A stretch of DNA of 64,000 nt from Oryzias latipes (GCF_002234675.1 NC_019866.2:15157261-15221260), one strand, 5' to 3'; positions 36,801 to 57,000 are shown, counted from the stretch's first letter. Notes: generated by a model from the letters alone, not told the origin. Program-made: numbers and translations.

Positions 36801-38108
36801 AGCATCATTGGCCAACTAATACTCTGTTTTCATCCTGTATTTGTAGAAACAGTTGTCATTTTTATTGCATTTCTGAATCTATGAAAGCATTGGAAAATAG
36901 AATATTGTGTTTTTAGCCTTCAAGATCTTACTGTAAAAAAGGTTTCCTGATTCTCTGAGTCACTTAACATACTCTTAACACTCAACATATCTCATACATC
37001 AAATTGACCCAGGAACATCATCTCTGTTCCTCACAAATGAACATAACAAGAGGGTTAACAATGTATTTATTTCAATTTATTTTTAAAATAAGTCGCTGCG
37101 GAGTATAAGTCGCACCCCTTGCCAAACTATGAAAAAAGGGCGACTTATAGTCCAGAAAATACGGTATTAGAGCCAGCACATCTAGAAGTCCTGACAAGTA
37201 AATTAAGTTGTTGCATTTAGATTTTTACCTCATAGACAGTTCTTTCTCATTTAACTAAAAATAAAGTAGACTTCTTTTGAATCTTCTGAGCTACTACTGA
37301 GTACACCCTGAACAGTCGCTGGTCTGTTGCAGGGCCGCACGCTCACTTAGGGGCAAGTGAGCAAGTTAGAGTCCCCAATTAACGTGTGAAGCCTGTTTGT
37401 GGACAGTGAGAGGAAGCCGGAGGAAACCCGAAGAGAACATGCAAATTCCACACAAAAAGGTCCCAGCCAGGATTTGAACCAACCTTCACCCTGTGAGGCG
37501 AGAGAGCCAACCAACCGTGCAGCTCTCCAGTCATTTTTTGTTTTTTTTTTGCAATTTGCTGCTTCTGTTTGAATGGGTAACTGGAATTGCCTGTGCAATA
37601 ATTTAACGACCAGTTTAGCAACCGTCTGTTTTTGGCCATTTTAGCACTCACTTTTCAAACGCCTCCATGGTGCTCTCTATCCGCTCTCCACATCCTAGAA
37701 CAGAAAGGACTCTGCTATCATAAAGTGTGAGATAAAATTCAGAAGCCATGTGCAAAAACTTTACATAAAGGCTCAACAAAAAATATTTACTGTAACGATC
37801 TTGAATGTATAGGTCCTGAATCTGCAACTGCTAAAAGAGACAACCTCAAAAATAAGAGTTGGGGAATTAAAGCAAATTTTAATAATCTTTTTTTCTAGAT
37901 TAAGGAGTATTTAATAAGATGCTTAAACTTCTGTGTGTTGTTGCATTTCCTGGGATACCTCCTGCCTCTTACCTCCTCTGTGTGAGATGTGCATGCAGTA
38001 GAAAGCAGTGCGCTTCTTCTTGTGCAGAATGTGTGGATTCTTCAGCAGGTACAGCGAGGTCAAGGTGTATCCTCCAAAAACCGGGAGGAGAAAATATAGA
38101 AGACTCAT
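30862..38108 (-). CDS. gdpd3: Glycerophosphodiester phosphodiesterase domain-containing protein (GDPD1/3 type)
   Basis: Ten coding exons join to 942 bases (313 residues plus stop): 38108-37973, 37694-37652, 36409-36274, 35806-35761, 35667-35549, 35342-35253, 34992-34859, 34373-34317, 34115-34064 and 30990-30862. Residues 4-22 form an N-terminal membrane segment. The GDPD catalytic set is present: H43 in SHRGG, E70 and D72 in LEMDCH, H85 in VVSHDEN. A second hydrophobic stretch (about 203-225) matches GDPD1/3 proteins. This clade hydrolyses lysophospholipids, releasing lysophosphatidic acid (lysophospholipase D activity), at ER-type membranes. Length is close to human GDPD1 (314) and GDPD3 (318); neighbours favour gdpd3. 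One intron after exon 4 has a GC donor. The last intron holds a Tc1 copy. A CAG acceptor six bases upstream of the ATG implies a 5' non-coding exon. Confidence 0.93.
32367..33925 (-). mobile_element. Full-length but dead Tc1/mariner transposon
   Basis: Bounded by TA dinucleotides (32365-32366, 33926-33927), with imperfect inverted ends CAGTGCCCAGCATAAATGAG and the complement of CTTTTATGCTGAGCAGTG. Length is 1559 bases, usual for Tc1. The minus strand carries transposase remnants: an N-terminal helix-turn-helix part (about 33670-33395, with KKISKALHISENTT) and part of the DDE core (about 33049-32753, with GGGSVLMWGCMSAAG). The usual DNDPKHTSK block reads YSDLKQTSK, so a catalytic aspartate is altered. 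The frame also breaks between the two parts and again after SPDLKPNQTP. It sits in the last intron of gdpd3 in the same orientation. Confidence 0.9.
36546..37166. mobile_element. MITE with TACCGTATTTT-type inverted ends
   Basis: Left end TACCGTGTTTTTCGGACTAT and right end, as complement, TACCGTATTTTCTGGACTAT. GTATAAGTCGCACC-like words occur near both ends. About 620 bases, no transposase. It lies in gdpd3 intron 2. The repeat type is widespread in vertebrates; I do not assign its superfamily. Confidence 0.75.
37300..37545 (-). mobile_element. SINE-like repeat in gdpd3 intron 2
   Basis: On the minus strand it reads GCTCTCTCGCCTCACAGGGT, a GTTCAAATCC-like B box, then TTTGCATGTTCTC and GGTTTCCTCCGGCTTCCTC. 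This is the order found in an abundant fish retroposon (normally containing GTTCGAATCC and TGGGTTTCCTCCGGGT). It is diverged and lacks a clear tail. Confidence 0.65.
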
Positions 38109-38114
38109 CCCGTC

Positions 38115-39352
38115 CTGCAAGTAAATCCCAGGAATCTCTCACAGTCTGCACGGTGTCACAGGTGAAATGGGTCAGAGTTTAACAATCTTGAGTTGTCTGC
38201 TTGAAAAAAAATCAAAAGAATGGACAAAAACACATGCCACGCCTTTTCCTTGGCTTTAAAAGGTTTCTCTTCTCAGGGTTTCATTAAAGAGCAACAGAGT
38301 CAGAGCCATGAAAAAGTTAATACAGCACCAGCATATAACCTCATTTCGCTCCCTTCCCTGGCCTCTCTTGTCAATGACACAGCTCAACGTTCTCTTCCAA
38401 TTGCTATTGTGCTCCTGGCAGTGAATGACATTAGGGCATACCTGAGTGATGAATCTTTGCCAATACATTTCCAGGAATTCTTCTATAAATTGCCGTTATT
38501 TTGGATGTACTACAGCCACAGTCTCATAGGTTAAATATCCTCGTCAGATTATCAGAATAAGGAAACCAATTGAGCACTTAGTTGGCATCAGGATCCTTAC
38601 AAGGGTGTGAAACAGGTTTCCTGGCAAGTATTTGCCAAAAGGGATGTGGCATGTGAGAAGATCTTTTTTTTTTCTTCCCCCCTTTACCATGTGAGAAATA
38701 TGGAAAGGTGAGTTGTGGAAGAATGGTGGCTTGCTCAACGTTTACTTGAGTCAGCAGGTTCAATTCTGTTGTCCAATGTAACAAAGGCAGAGTTCACTCT
38801 GAAATGTTTCCAGCTGAGCAGACAAATCCATTTACAGCAACAACAAAAAAGGAGAAAAAAAACGTCCTGCACGCACGACTGTAGAGTCCAGACACTTGCA
38901 GCATATCTCAGAGGTATTTACGTTTAAAGTTACATTAAAACTCTGGTGTTGCAAAACTCTGGGAGTGCCTCACAACCATGAACAGACATGCAGAGAAGGG
39001 AAGAACGCCTAGCAGGAAAAGCAGGTTAGCTCCTCGCAACTCAAAGTTCACAAATGAGGTAACCTCCAAGTCATTTGCCCTTCCCTAAAGAAAAAAAGAG
39101 AGTTACACCTTTAATACAACCAGCATTTCCATGGTGACGACCAATTGATGATCAATAACAGAAATTACTTTGAGTAGTATTTTTCTTAAGTTTTCCATCT
39201 TTCTAAGACCACAGGTGATAGCAATATCTCGTCAAGCACATCTATAATCAGATTTTCAAAAGAAAAGTTTGTGATTGATCTGAATAAAAATATGCATACA
39301 CCTCAACAAAAAAGTTTTTTTTATACATTCACATAGAAATTAGCAGCTAGAT
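38115..39352. other. Upstream region of gdpd3
   Basis: Probably holds the gdpd3 5' non-coding exon and promoter, but I cannot place them. No coding exon was recognised. Confidence 0.4.
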
Positions 39353-40071
39353 CAGGGTCAACCTAAGGTTCTGGAGCCACAAGTAGCTCTTTAACCCCTC
39401 TATTGTGGCTCTCTGATTTAAAAAAAACAGTTTTTTCAATTTTAAAAAGTAATGTATTTTTTTGAGACAACAAAACGATGAAGCGAAATAAAACAGACGA
39501 GTGAATCTTTATCAGAATCATTCACAAACAGTTGAAGCACAGTATGCTTCACCTCACCATGCATTTGACTACAGTACCCATGATACAATCAAGCGGTGCA
39601 ACTTTGTAGTTTGTCAGTCATACTTTGACAGCACAACCAGAATATATTCTTAAAGTGCACTAGATTAGAAAGCAGATTCAAGGGTTTTAAATTATGGTCC
39701 AAACGGTAATTTAACTTAGCTTTGATTGCATTTTAGTTAGATATATGAATTTCTGGCTTAGATGCACCACAAACTGTAAACTGTGCATCATTTTTTTTTT
39801 AATCCCTGCTGACATCACATTACATGCTACTACAGTTGCTGTATTGAGATGATCCTACATGGGGGAGAATGTATTTTATTTTGAAAGGAAATCATGTAAA
39901 CCATTCAAAAGTTATTAAAAATCTCCCATTTTAAAAATAGCCATTTTCTCAGTTTTGATTTTTTTAATTAAAAAAAGCGTATTTATTAAAAAAGCCAATC
40001 AGCGTTTTATTTTTTTAAAGGGGGAAGTAGGACTTTGTGGCTCTTTAATGGTTTATGGTTGCAGACCTCTG
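39353..40071. mobile_element. hAT-like MITE
   Basis: Left end CAGGGTCAACCTAAGGTT with AGCTCTTTAA nearby. The right end, as complement, is CAGAGGTCTGCAACCATAAA with TTAAAGAGCCACAAAG. The CAGRGGTC..AACC termini and the AGCTCTTTAA / TTAAAGAGCC blocks are typical of a fish hAT non-autonomous family. No clean 8-base duplication is visible, so the copy is old. Confidence 0.65.
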
Positions 40072-43000
40072 CATTAAAGCAAGGACTAGGAAAAACCTAA
40101 ATAAGGAGTCAGCTGACTTTGCATTTACATGCATTTTAAAAATTTAACAATAAAATATTTTAGTCACTTAATAGAATGCCAAAAAAAACATCACAGCCAC
40201 CACACAGTATCAGGAAATTTTTATTATATGTATATAACTCCGTTTTTGTTAATCATTTTATTCATAATACCCATAGAATATACAGACTATAACCCTCAAG
40301 AACTCATATCTCTGACAACCTACATATATTTTTAAAAATAATTCCTTATAACATTTTTGTAGGGGAAACCCAAGAAAAAAAAATGCAAGTTTCGCAAAGA
40401 CTGAAAACACTGCCAATAATAATAATAATAATAATTATAATAATAATATTAATAATAAGCACGCCCATAAAAGAATCAACAAAAATACAAACGTACTATT
40501 TAAAAAAAAAAAAAGATACGACTTAAACTCCCTTTCTTTTAATAAAAAAAAAATACAACAACATCTCACCAATATTACAACAATAGCAATAATAAGAACA
40601 GCCATTTAAAAACATTTGGAAACAGGCCTCATGACAAGCAGGCCTGGAGACTTGTCAATACAGTAGAAATGTGTGTGTTTAAGGGTAACTCATCACAAGA
40701 CAAAGAATGTGTGCAAGTGTGTTAGAACAGCTGAAAAAATTTGGTCCTGTGGGTTCGTTTCCGTGGTTACCCCGTAGGATGTTTGGACTGGTGGCAGTTA
40801 GAAACAAACAAAAAGCCCGACACATTTAGCGGACCAAAGATCAAATGTGAAAACGCTACACGAGCGACAGTCTTTGTCACATGTAAAAAGCACGGCTAAC
40901 TGCCGGGAGCGAGCGCAAGCAGCGAGAAAATGATGAGCACTTTTTAGACGGAACGAGAATATACTTGCACACCAGAAATTATAAAACAAGACAACCCTTA
41001 AGTCTTAACGCACGTGAAACTTAAAGCTCATCAATCAGGATTCAATGCAGGAAAAAATACAAATAAATAAAATCGGCTGAACTAGAAAGAGAGTGGGACA
41101 GGGCGCGCAGCGGGATAGACAAAGTGCAGACGTGCTGATTGAGTCATGCAACAGGAGCAGGATCCCTGCTTTTGACTGACCGAGATCTAGGCAAGCCAGA
41201 GACGATGAAGGGAAGGCGCAGTGCGGCAGAAAGGTCTAGTCAGGAAGAAATGAAAGCATGAAAACGGAGCAGGGGGAAGAGGGGGAGAGGGCAGCCCTTT
41301 GAGTAAAGCGTGGTGAGGGTTCAGAGGCCGAAGAAAAAGCAGAAAGATCCTCAAACTTGCACCAAAAAGCCTCACATCGATCCCAGAGAGGTGGCTATGG
41401 CTTCTATGACGACACAGCTGCAGCCCAAGGAGTCTACACTAATTTTTGCTGAGTTTGGTGAGGCTTTGCATCGTGGCGATTCATTGAAGTTGTTGGGTTG
41501 TTTTTTTTTTTTAGGGCTTCCGGCTGGTCTCAGTAAAACAAGCAACACATTAGTGCAGACTGAACTGGAACCATGAGTGATGCTCCACCAAAAAGCACAT
41601 TAATTACACTGGAGTCCACCATGAAAGCAGAGAGAAAAAAGTCAATCGATTACAGACACCAGAAGAGCCTTCTGGAGAACAGGCAGCGCCGGACTGTGGT
41701 ATGGTCCCTTACTTTTAGAAAAAAAAAAAAACGTTTTCTTTTTTTCTTTTTTTTCTTTAGCAGTAGCTGAGAAAACAAAAGTTTGGGTGCAGAGAGAGGA
41801 AAAAAAAAAAAGTAGTTTATGTTCTGTGCAACCACAGCGCGATCATGTTTACTTGGCTGTTCCCTGATTCCCAATTTACCCAGTGGATGATCAGGAACGA
41901 GTGTTCTTCATGGGAAATGTAAGTTTCGCTGAGATAACAGTTTTTGCAACAGACGTTTTTGGCGTGTCAAAGCATGTAAAGAACAAGTCGTACTTCCATC
42001 GACCGCAAACGCATTCCGCTCAAATTGGCCAGCTCTAGTTACTGTGCATTAATGCCTCGGTGACTAACGCTGCATGATCAGGAACGTCACGTATTTGTTG
42101 ACATTTGGAATCCTTATGATTGCAACAGTTATTTTTCTTAGAAAAATGTCAACAGGAAACAACTGAAGAACCAACGGTCGAATGCCAAAACGCACAAAGT
42201 TTTTAGAAACAAAACAAAAAAAGTCATACTTGTAACGTTTGATTGCAAGTGCAAGAGTGCAGTTGGAAAACAAACAAAAAAAACATTCTGGAAAATGGTC
42301 AAAAATATAAACCGTTGCATTTTTGACTAAAATTGTAGCCTTTAATGTTAAGCTTTTGCTTTTATCTTCCTCTTCTGAATCATAATGCAGTATGTTGGCT
42401 TTCTTTTACAAATCACATTTAAAGTTTTCCAAAATAAATTCTCTCTGAAGCCAGGATCTCTGCAATGCTCCGTCACTTTGGTAAATTACAGGAATGCATG
42501 CATTCATATAAAAACAAAAAGAGAGAGAAGAAACCCTGCCAACATGCTGTGGAAATGTCAAATGTTCAAAAACAAGTGTTTAAGAAGTAGGGATGCTAAC
42601 TCCAAAGAACGGCAGCACAACCCTGAACTGAACCCAAACACTTACCAAAAAACAGAAGCTGCAAAAAGCACATAAAAAAGCTAACATTTGTATGTAGACA
42701 CACAGTTAGCATCTCCGTTTCTTTAGCCCTCTTTTTTTCTCAAGACGCAATTTACGTGATTCAAGACGAAGAAGTTATGGTGTTGGTTAATACAGTAAGA
42801 TGTAGATATGTGACAGAAATCTGCTATGAGGAGAGATGGCACAGGGCCAAACACATCAGATGGGGAAGAAGACTGAGTAACGGTGGATGGGATTGGACAA
42901 GCCGGGACGCTCAACAGGTTGGGTGGGTTTAAAAAAAAAAATAAAGATGTCGGGTGGATCTGACAGATCCAACACAACCACAGAAATGGATTTTATACTT

Positions 43001-44221
43001 AGCTCTCTTTTGCAGTAGAAATGGAATGATAAGCAGTTAAATGTTCATATTTCTTGTAGTTTTCCTTTTTTTTCTTTTTTTTGAAGATGCATTTTTATTT
43101 TGTTGTAGCATGTTGCTTGGGGGGGAGGAGGGGGGTTCTTCTTCCAAGCCTCAGTGTGGCCTTCTCCCTCTTTAGCACTACAAAAACAAAGAGGGGAAAC
43201 AGTTTTTTAAAGTAACACTATACACAGACATGCAGGAAGTAAATCGATGCATTCATTTCTCTAAATTATCTATCTAGTCTCACTTCAATCATCTTTTGGA
43301 AAAGCGTTCCCAGTGGCCATTTTAGCCAAAATCAACAATCCTGCGTCGTTTTCTAGGACATAGTTTCTGCAGAGCGGCAGGAGTTCATTAGGACTGTTGG
43401 CGTGGAGTAAGCCCGCCCCCACTACCGTCATCCATCTGTTTACGCGCTCTCAAACTAGCTGACAGACCCTCACACTCCTAACAAAAGCAGCATCTGCATC
43501 ATCCAGCCATATAGTTTTGAGCCAGATGTCAGACATTCATTTGAATGTTTTCACTGAGTGCATTAAACAAAGAATTTCGGAAACACAAGGTGCCTATTGA
43601 CTTTCTGCATATCTGTGTAAAAATATCTTATAATTAGTGTTAAGTTCAGTCTGTATATTACCCGCTGTGTCTGGTTATGTAAAGCACGACGTGGTTAGAT
43701 ATGTTTAGAAATGACATCATGCTTCACTGACATCTAGTGGTCTCACATGACAAATCCAACTTCTCATTTTAAAACCAGAGGGACAAAAAGTTGTTGTTTT
43801 TTTTTTTTTTTTAAATACACACAATAGTGTAATGTTGGTGATCATTTTCAATCAGCTCTAAAACAAACAACAATAAAACAGTTTTAAACACATTATAGGA
43901 TTAAAGCTCTTATTTTGACTCCGATTAAACAGCTGCAAGGGTTAAAAAAAAAAAAGGAAGTCCTGTTTTGTTTTGTTGGTACCAACCGTCAGACAAACCC
44001 CAGAAGAATAACATCATCTCAGCCTGTAGCTGCATGACCACAACATGCACCAACACAAATGCCAACAAGTCCAAAGGAACAAGAGTTGGAACGGACTGGG
44101 GCAATTTCAGCAGCCATTGCAAGGATTTCAAAATAAAACCCCAAACATCTCCCTCTGCGTACGGTTTCTTTTGGCAGCGGAGACTTGTGTTGCCATATTG
44201 CGGTGATTGTGTACCTGTGTC
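40072..44221. other. mapk3 3' UTR and downstream DNA
   Basis: No coding exon recognised. An AATAAA on the minus strand near 43092 is one candidate mapk3 poly(A) signal; later ones are possible. R1 repeat copy 4 lies at 43265-43640. Confidence 0.4.
43265..43640 (-). repeat. Interspersed repeat family R1, copy 4
   Basis: On the minus strand it shares AGCCAAAATCA-complement (TTTTGGCTAAAATGG), ACATAGTTTCTGCAGAG-complement and GGCTTACTCCACGCCAACAG with copy 2, in the same order. Confidence 0.65.
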
Positions 44222-50859
<6,638 letters not shown>

Positions 50860-51273
50860 TCTTCCTCTCCTATCCGCTCCTGCTTCGTCAGGCTGTTCTT
50901 CCAACTGATTATCGCCGCCCTTTATTAGCTTCTGCTGCTGGGTTAGTTTGTTTTTTAAAAGCGATTCGACCAGGACCTCTTTTCTAACCAGCGTAAATGG
51001 ATTTGGTGCGCGAGCGCAGATTTGGTCTCAGCACGGTACGTAAATGCGCGTGCCACAAACTACTGTAAGACAGGTGCGTTAGATATGTTTACAAGGGTGG
51101 CTTGTTTGGGCGGAGCCGAAGCACAAAGAGACGAGTTTCCTCCCACAAGTGGAATCCACAAGTAAAAAAGCATCAGCCACGAGGACGGGTGGGCGTGGCC
51201 CAAATCCTGTTCAAGATGTTCACGAAGATGCTGTTGACGGGGCGCTCCTTATCTGCTTTCTTATGTAGACGAA

Positions 51274-51381
<108 letters not shown>

Positions 51382-51782
51382 TTTCTTAAGAAATATCCCA
51401 TAAGTGATAAAACATAGGCTAGTTTATATAATGACAAATAAAGCCTTTTTTTTTCAAATATATTCACTCACCTTCAAAACTTTTCTTTTCATCTATTTAA
51501 AAAAAAGAATGTTAATACGGGCAGTTCTTTGTTGTTTCCTGGCCAAAATCTCAACCCACTAATCATGCTTCTTATTTTTTTTAGGTTAGAATTTAGTTTA
51601 AAAACACACATACAGACTTTCACTCCAGATTCTTTCTTTTTTCAGGTATGCTTCTTTTTTTTAAACATGACAAATCCAGCAAATAGTAAAATATGCTGTA
51701 TTCTTGCTTTGTTTAAATTTGTAGGCTTATGTAAATATAATAATGCAAAAAAATTTGTTAATTAGTTTTGTTTTTATTGGGT

Positions 51783-52112
51783 GTGTAGATATAGATGACA
51801 GAGTCTGGTGTGGATGAACTTGACTGGCCTGCACAGAGTCCTGACCATAGAACACCTTTGGGATGAATTAGGGCAGAGACTGAGAACCAGGCCTTCTCCA
51901 CCAACATCAGAGTGTGACCTCACCATTGTGTTTTGGTGAAAATGGTCAAAAATTCCTATAAACACAACTCAACCTTGTGGACAGCCTTCCCAGAAGGGTT
52001 GAAGCTGTAATAGCTGCAAAAGGTGGACCGACATAATGGGTTAGGAATGGGATGGAACTTCAGTTCAAATGTGAATTAAGGCAAGTGAGAGAATACTTTT
52101 AGTAATATAGTG
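51783..52112 (+). mobile_element. 3' fragment of a Tc1-like transposon
   Basis: Matches the well-known end of fish Tc1 transposase genes: AACACCTTTGGGATGAATTA, AGGCCTTCTC, ATGGTCAAAAATTCCTATAA and CTTCCCAGAAG.GTTGAAGC. It ends in AGTAATATAGTG, the terminal inverted repeat. The 5' half and left terminus are absent, and the frame is broken by several stops. Confidence 0.8.
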
Positions 52113-53690
52113 TATGTTTTAACATATATTTGTTATTTAGCCCTGGCGTCTCATTCTGTATTATATTTTTGTCTCTGCAAATGAATTTTTTAAAATCAAG
52201 TTTTCCTTTAAAGAAGCCTAATTTGTCAAAGTTTTTGTGATATGGATGCTGTATCCTGTTCTGCAATGGGGTTCTACACCTTGTGAAATAAAAAGTAAAA
52301 TGATTTTGCTCTCATTTTGTCTAACATTGACCGATGGAGACCCCCTTATTATGCACAACGACAATGTTTATGTGTACTACATATACCACATGCACCACAC
52401 TTTCATATATTTGCCTTTATGTTTTCAAATCACATAGGATTTTGTCATAGCCAGTTTAAACTATTAATTTCTTTTTTGAAAATGTATTTTAAATGCATAA
52501 TGTAAAAGAATGTATAAATCAGATAAGGAAAAAAAAGAAAATTTTCAAGTGTGTTTATCAATTTTTTTCATGATGCGGCCAAAGTTCTTGCAAGTTCATG
52601 ACAAAAATAAAAAATAAAATGACACACACTCAGTCACCTCTAGAAAAAAATGGTTCAATACATATTGTCAAAACTTGCTATTCAATTCAAATTTTCAAAA
52701 AAGAAGTGAATGACAGATAGTTGTGTAACGATTAATCGATTTATATTCCTCTGAATCCAAAAAATGTAGCTACTTATACTATTATACTGATTCTCACTAA
52801 GAAAAACGTGAATTGATCATAATGGACATTTTGTAATTTACCTTTCTGTAGTTAATTAGGGGAAAACTCTTTATTGAAATAGATGAATTTCAGGGGGGAA
52901 GGGGGTGTTAAAAATTTTCCCACATGGTTGTATTTCAAAAAAGAAACAAAACATATACAAAAAAGGAAACTTATTTTGTTGCCTGTAAGATGGAATTTGT
53001 TAAGGTCACTAAGCTTTAATAATTTCTGCTGTGTACATGTTTTCCAAATAGCAAACATTTTGAGTGACTAATACCCTTTGTTGAGCAATATCAAGTGGTT
53101 TAATTGAACTTGGATATTTATATTATTGTACAGTTGTACAGGGGAAGGAGGCAGAGCTGAAGATGTTGAGGTTCTGTTGGGGAATGATGAGGATGTTTAG
53201 AATCAGGACTGAATACATCATTGGAACAGCTGTTGTTTACTTCACACAGACTAAAAGGATGGAATATGATTGTGATGCAGAAATGATGCTTAGTTGTGAT
53301 CAAGGAAGACACACAGTAGTTGGTAAGAGCAAAAATAATAGGCTTTCTTTATAGACATATTCAAAGTCACAGGACCTATAGTCACTCATATATTTAAGGC
53401 AACTGTAACCTCCCCAATATCCGAAGTTGAAACAAAGACCAAGCAGAAGACTGCAGAAAATCGGGTTTGATGGAGGCGGATGGTTCATTCTGGCGACCCC
53501 TACAGATAGCAGCCATACATACATCAAGGGAAAAGACTGTAAGACAGTAGAGAAAACATAACATTATGTGATATGAAAAATATATGTACTTATTCACATT
53601 TCACACAACAGTAATTCTATTATTTCCTTTCATTCGCATTCGTACCTAAAATGTAAATAAAGTAAAAAAAATAAAATTAAATTTAAAAAA
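52113..53690. other. Intergenic DNA upstream of nudt9
   Basis: AT-rich, no splice-supported exon or clear element ends seen. Confidence 0.5.
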
Positions 53691-53699
53691 AGAGTGACT

Positions 53700-53885
53700 T
53701 TGACGACTCTTGATTACGTCATCACGCAAGACGACAGACTTCCTGGTTTCCGCCCTCAGTCTAAATTCACTATCGATTAATCAAAAGAGGAATGGTTTTA
53801 CTATTGCGACGGATCAGCACCTTCCCGATTCGTTTGGCGGTTACCCTCTTCGGACTCCCGTGTACATCCTGCACCAACGGAGTAA
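53700..53885 (+). promoter_or_regulatory. Likely nudt9 promoter region
   Basis: GC content and CpG rise here. A CRE/ATF-like TTACGTCATC (53714-53723) and an ETS-like ACTTCCTGG (near 53738) lie upstream of the first nudt9 coding exon at 54064. A short 5' non-coding exon may exist in this stretch. Confidence 0.4.
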
Positions 53886-54063
53886 AGTATGACCAGAAAA
53901 GATTATAAATGTTAAGTTGTTTATAGGGACAATTCTGTTATAGCTTTAATCATTTATTTATGAAAGAGAACTTCCGTGTAAAGTAACTGCGATATAACCA
54001 GGATGTTAATTCCGCTATTGATATGTTATGAATGCATGAATATCTTCCATTCCTGGGCCAGGA

Positions 54064-57000
54064 ATGGGTGCTGCAGTGCTAGAAATAATGAAAGTGTGTT
54101 TTTATATTGGATCTTCGTGTCACTCCTTCCTCAGCCCTTCAATCTCCAGCCCTTCTTCCTGTCTGATCAGAACTGATAACAACTTCCGACACATCAGTAC
54201 CAGCTGCAGCCTGTACAAGACCATGCCATCCTCAGCTGCACCCCATGTAAGGGCCCGATCCACGCAGTATCCCGGATCCACAGTTGCACGCTTCCCAGTA
54301 CCTGACGATAAGGTGGACTGGAGCGTGGATTGGGGGCAGTACAACCCAGTCAGCTACACTGCCCCTACAGTTTTAAAGAAGCCCGAGTGGGCAGATCCTG
54401 ACATTGGGTGAGCAGCCGTCCACATTTGGAAATAAACGAATGAAAGGCATACTGGTGATTTTCTATTCCACTTGTTTGTCCTGACATCCTCTGGATGTTT
54501 GCTTGCTTTGCAGCTCCTTTTCTCCAGAATTCAATGCAGTGGATGGTGCTGTGGACAGAACAAGCTTTGAGGGCATCTACAGAGTGGAAAATAAAGTCCC
54601 ATTGTAAGTTTGAAAGCAGATATAGAGATCAGCTGGACTTTCTCTAATGGAGGCTATTGATCCATTTGTTTTATTTTTTAATAAACACTTTTGGGGATTA
54701 CTTAAAGTAATTTTTTTATGCAGAAATCCCAGAGGCCGCACAGGATTGTCTGGCAGGGGTTTGCTGGGGCGCTGGGGGCCTAATCACGCTGCCGATCCAA
54801 TTGTCACTAGGTAACCATTTGTTTCCCATTCCTAACCCCCCTTTTTTGGCCTCTTGTACTTAAACTGTACACTTCCCTTTTTCATCTACTGACTAATTGT
54901 TGTTCATGCTTCGCCTGTTGGGTGTATGACGCATTTCTTTGTCTGACAGATGGAAACTAGATGGAAGCAGGGCAAAGGTATATCATTCAGTCTCCAAGCA
55001 ACCTATTCTTCAGTTTGTGTCCATCATGAGGAGAGACTGTGGAGAATGGGCAATTCCTGGGGTTAGTTACTTCTACATTTGAATATATAGAAGTATTCTC
55101 TTGCTTTACATAGTGCTGCAATTGATCTTTCAAAATACTATGTGTTTAAACAAGTTTTTATTTCCTTTTAAGCCTCAGTTGGTGGTGTATGGGAGAGTGT
55201 AGTCATGTGATTCAGTCATTTTTGCACATGTTGCTTTTTTAGGGGATGGTAGATCCAGGAGAGCAGGTTTCTCTGACTTTGCAGCGAGAGTTCTCAGAGG
55301 AAGCCTTGAACTCACTCGCAATACCTACGTCTGAAAGGGAGAAAATCCACGAGCGCATCACCGAGCTATTCAGCTGTAATGGGTTTCAGGTCAGTCACAT
55401 TTTATTTATTTATTGATTTAAATCAGGAAAAAAGTGTTTTAAAACTCCAGTCCTAGTTTTTTTATTTATTTATTTGCATATTTACTAAACTTGAATGATA
55501 TTGAATTAAATGTTTTACTTTTTGGGAGGCGTGTATGGTATTATAACTGATGTAAAAGTAAACAGCACTTCAGGAAAAGGGCATCGTCATAATTAACAGT
55601 CGAATATGTAAGTGTGATGGTTTGGGACAGTTTGCTACTCTGAAGTCAACTGAAGTTACTTTATAGTTATTGGTACCATTAATTTTGCATCCAAAATCCA
55701 ACACGCACACACAAACCTACACACATACATTACACAAGGAAGGTGGGACGTCTGATCTTCTGGCCCCTACCCTATCCATGGGGAGGGGGAACCAGACCCT
55801 CAGCAGGGGTGGGCGTGTCCCTTGGGTGCTGGCTTCCTGGGCCAGGCAGCCCTCCCAAGGAGGGAGAGGGAACCCTGAGTTCTCTGGCAAGGCCATGAGC
55901 CGGGGATCCCATCACATCTGAGCCTGGAGGTGTCCGTGTCCCTGTGGTGTGGGTTCTGGTCCCTGCCCTCGACCACTGAGCCTCTCTAAAATTACAACGG
56001 TGGGTGAGCCTGGTCGGCCCATGTTTACAACGCTCTTCAAGGACCTCCACTTCTCTTGGGCGTCCTCCTCTTGGGTGGGGGGCGGGTCCTTTCTTGCTCT
56101 CTCCTGGACCTCCCGCGGATTGGTTAGGTGTTTGCCTGGAGCGTCAGGCCCGTTGGGGGTGGGGGGTGCTCAGAACTCCCGTGTTATTGTGGGCTGCTTG
56201 TCTGGGGCTGTGGCAGCTCTATGGGGATGGGGCCCCGTGCTGGGCCCCCTGACGCAGTGGGAGGGCTATTCCTCTAGCTGGGCTACACCTTGCACTCTCT
56301 GTGCTCCTGTACCTGGCTGCTCTCTGGTACTGGGGGCCCCTGTGGCGGTCCCGCTGCCCCTGGCCTGGGTGGCTGACGTGATTGTCCGGCAGGCAGATTT
56401 TCTCTGCCTTCTATCCCGCGCGGATGTCGGGGTACCCTGGCATCCGCTGCGGCCTCGGCGGGGGTCTTGGTGTGGGGGCAACCAGGCACTGTCCCTCTTT
56501 TAACATTTCATCATCCACCACAGAAGAACATAAACACTATACACAAAGATTGTGCGTGACAGAATGAAATGCTTTACATGTGTGCTTGTATGCCTAAGTA
56601 TGTGCGTGTGAGCTGTAGTTGTATTGTGTACATGTTGAAGATTTTTGGAGCCAAATGGTATGTTTGTTAAATTTTAGTGTGTATGTGGACAGGCCCCGCC
56701 CCTTTTGACTAACGTCTGACAGTAATGATGATAAACCTCCAGCATCCTGCTGCTTTGTGATTCTACCCCCCTACTTCTGTTATCATCCTCCAATTTCCTT
56801 AACCCCCCTTTCTCTCTCTTCTTTGTTACCCTTATCCCCCATCCCACTATCTTCTTCTCTCCTTTTTTTCTTCCAGTCGAACAAAAAAAAAGGTATAGAA
56901 ACATAATGAATATAAACAAAGTTTAGCCTCAAGTACTTAAGGGGTTTATACAAACATACACTTTGTGTGTCACAAGAATCATAACCCCCTATAGTAACTG

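Noticed and set aside
38109-38120. Upstream extension of gdpd3
   Set aside because: It begins at TTG and crosses a probable splice acceptor; the ATG at 38108 fits the family.
50860-50904. Upstream extension of mapk3 ([14 protein letters not shown])
   Set aside because: The extension begins at TTG, not ATG. The ATG at 50859 is the first usable start.
55949-56503. 184-codon plus-strand open frame
   Set aside because: It lies inside a GC-rich low-complexity block in a nudt9 intron. It has no recognisable domain, and open frames exist on the other strand too, as expected from low stop-codon density.
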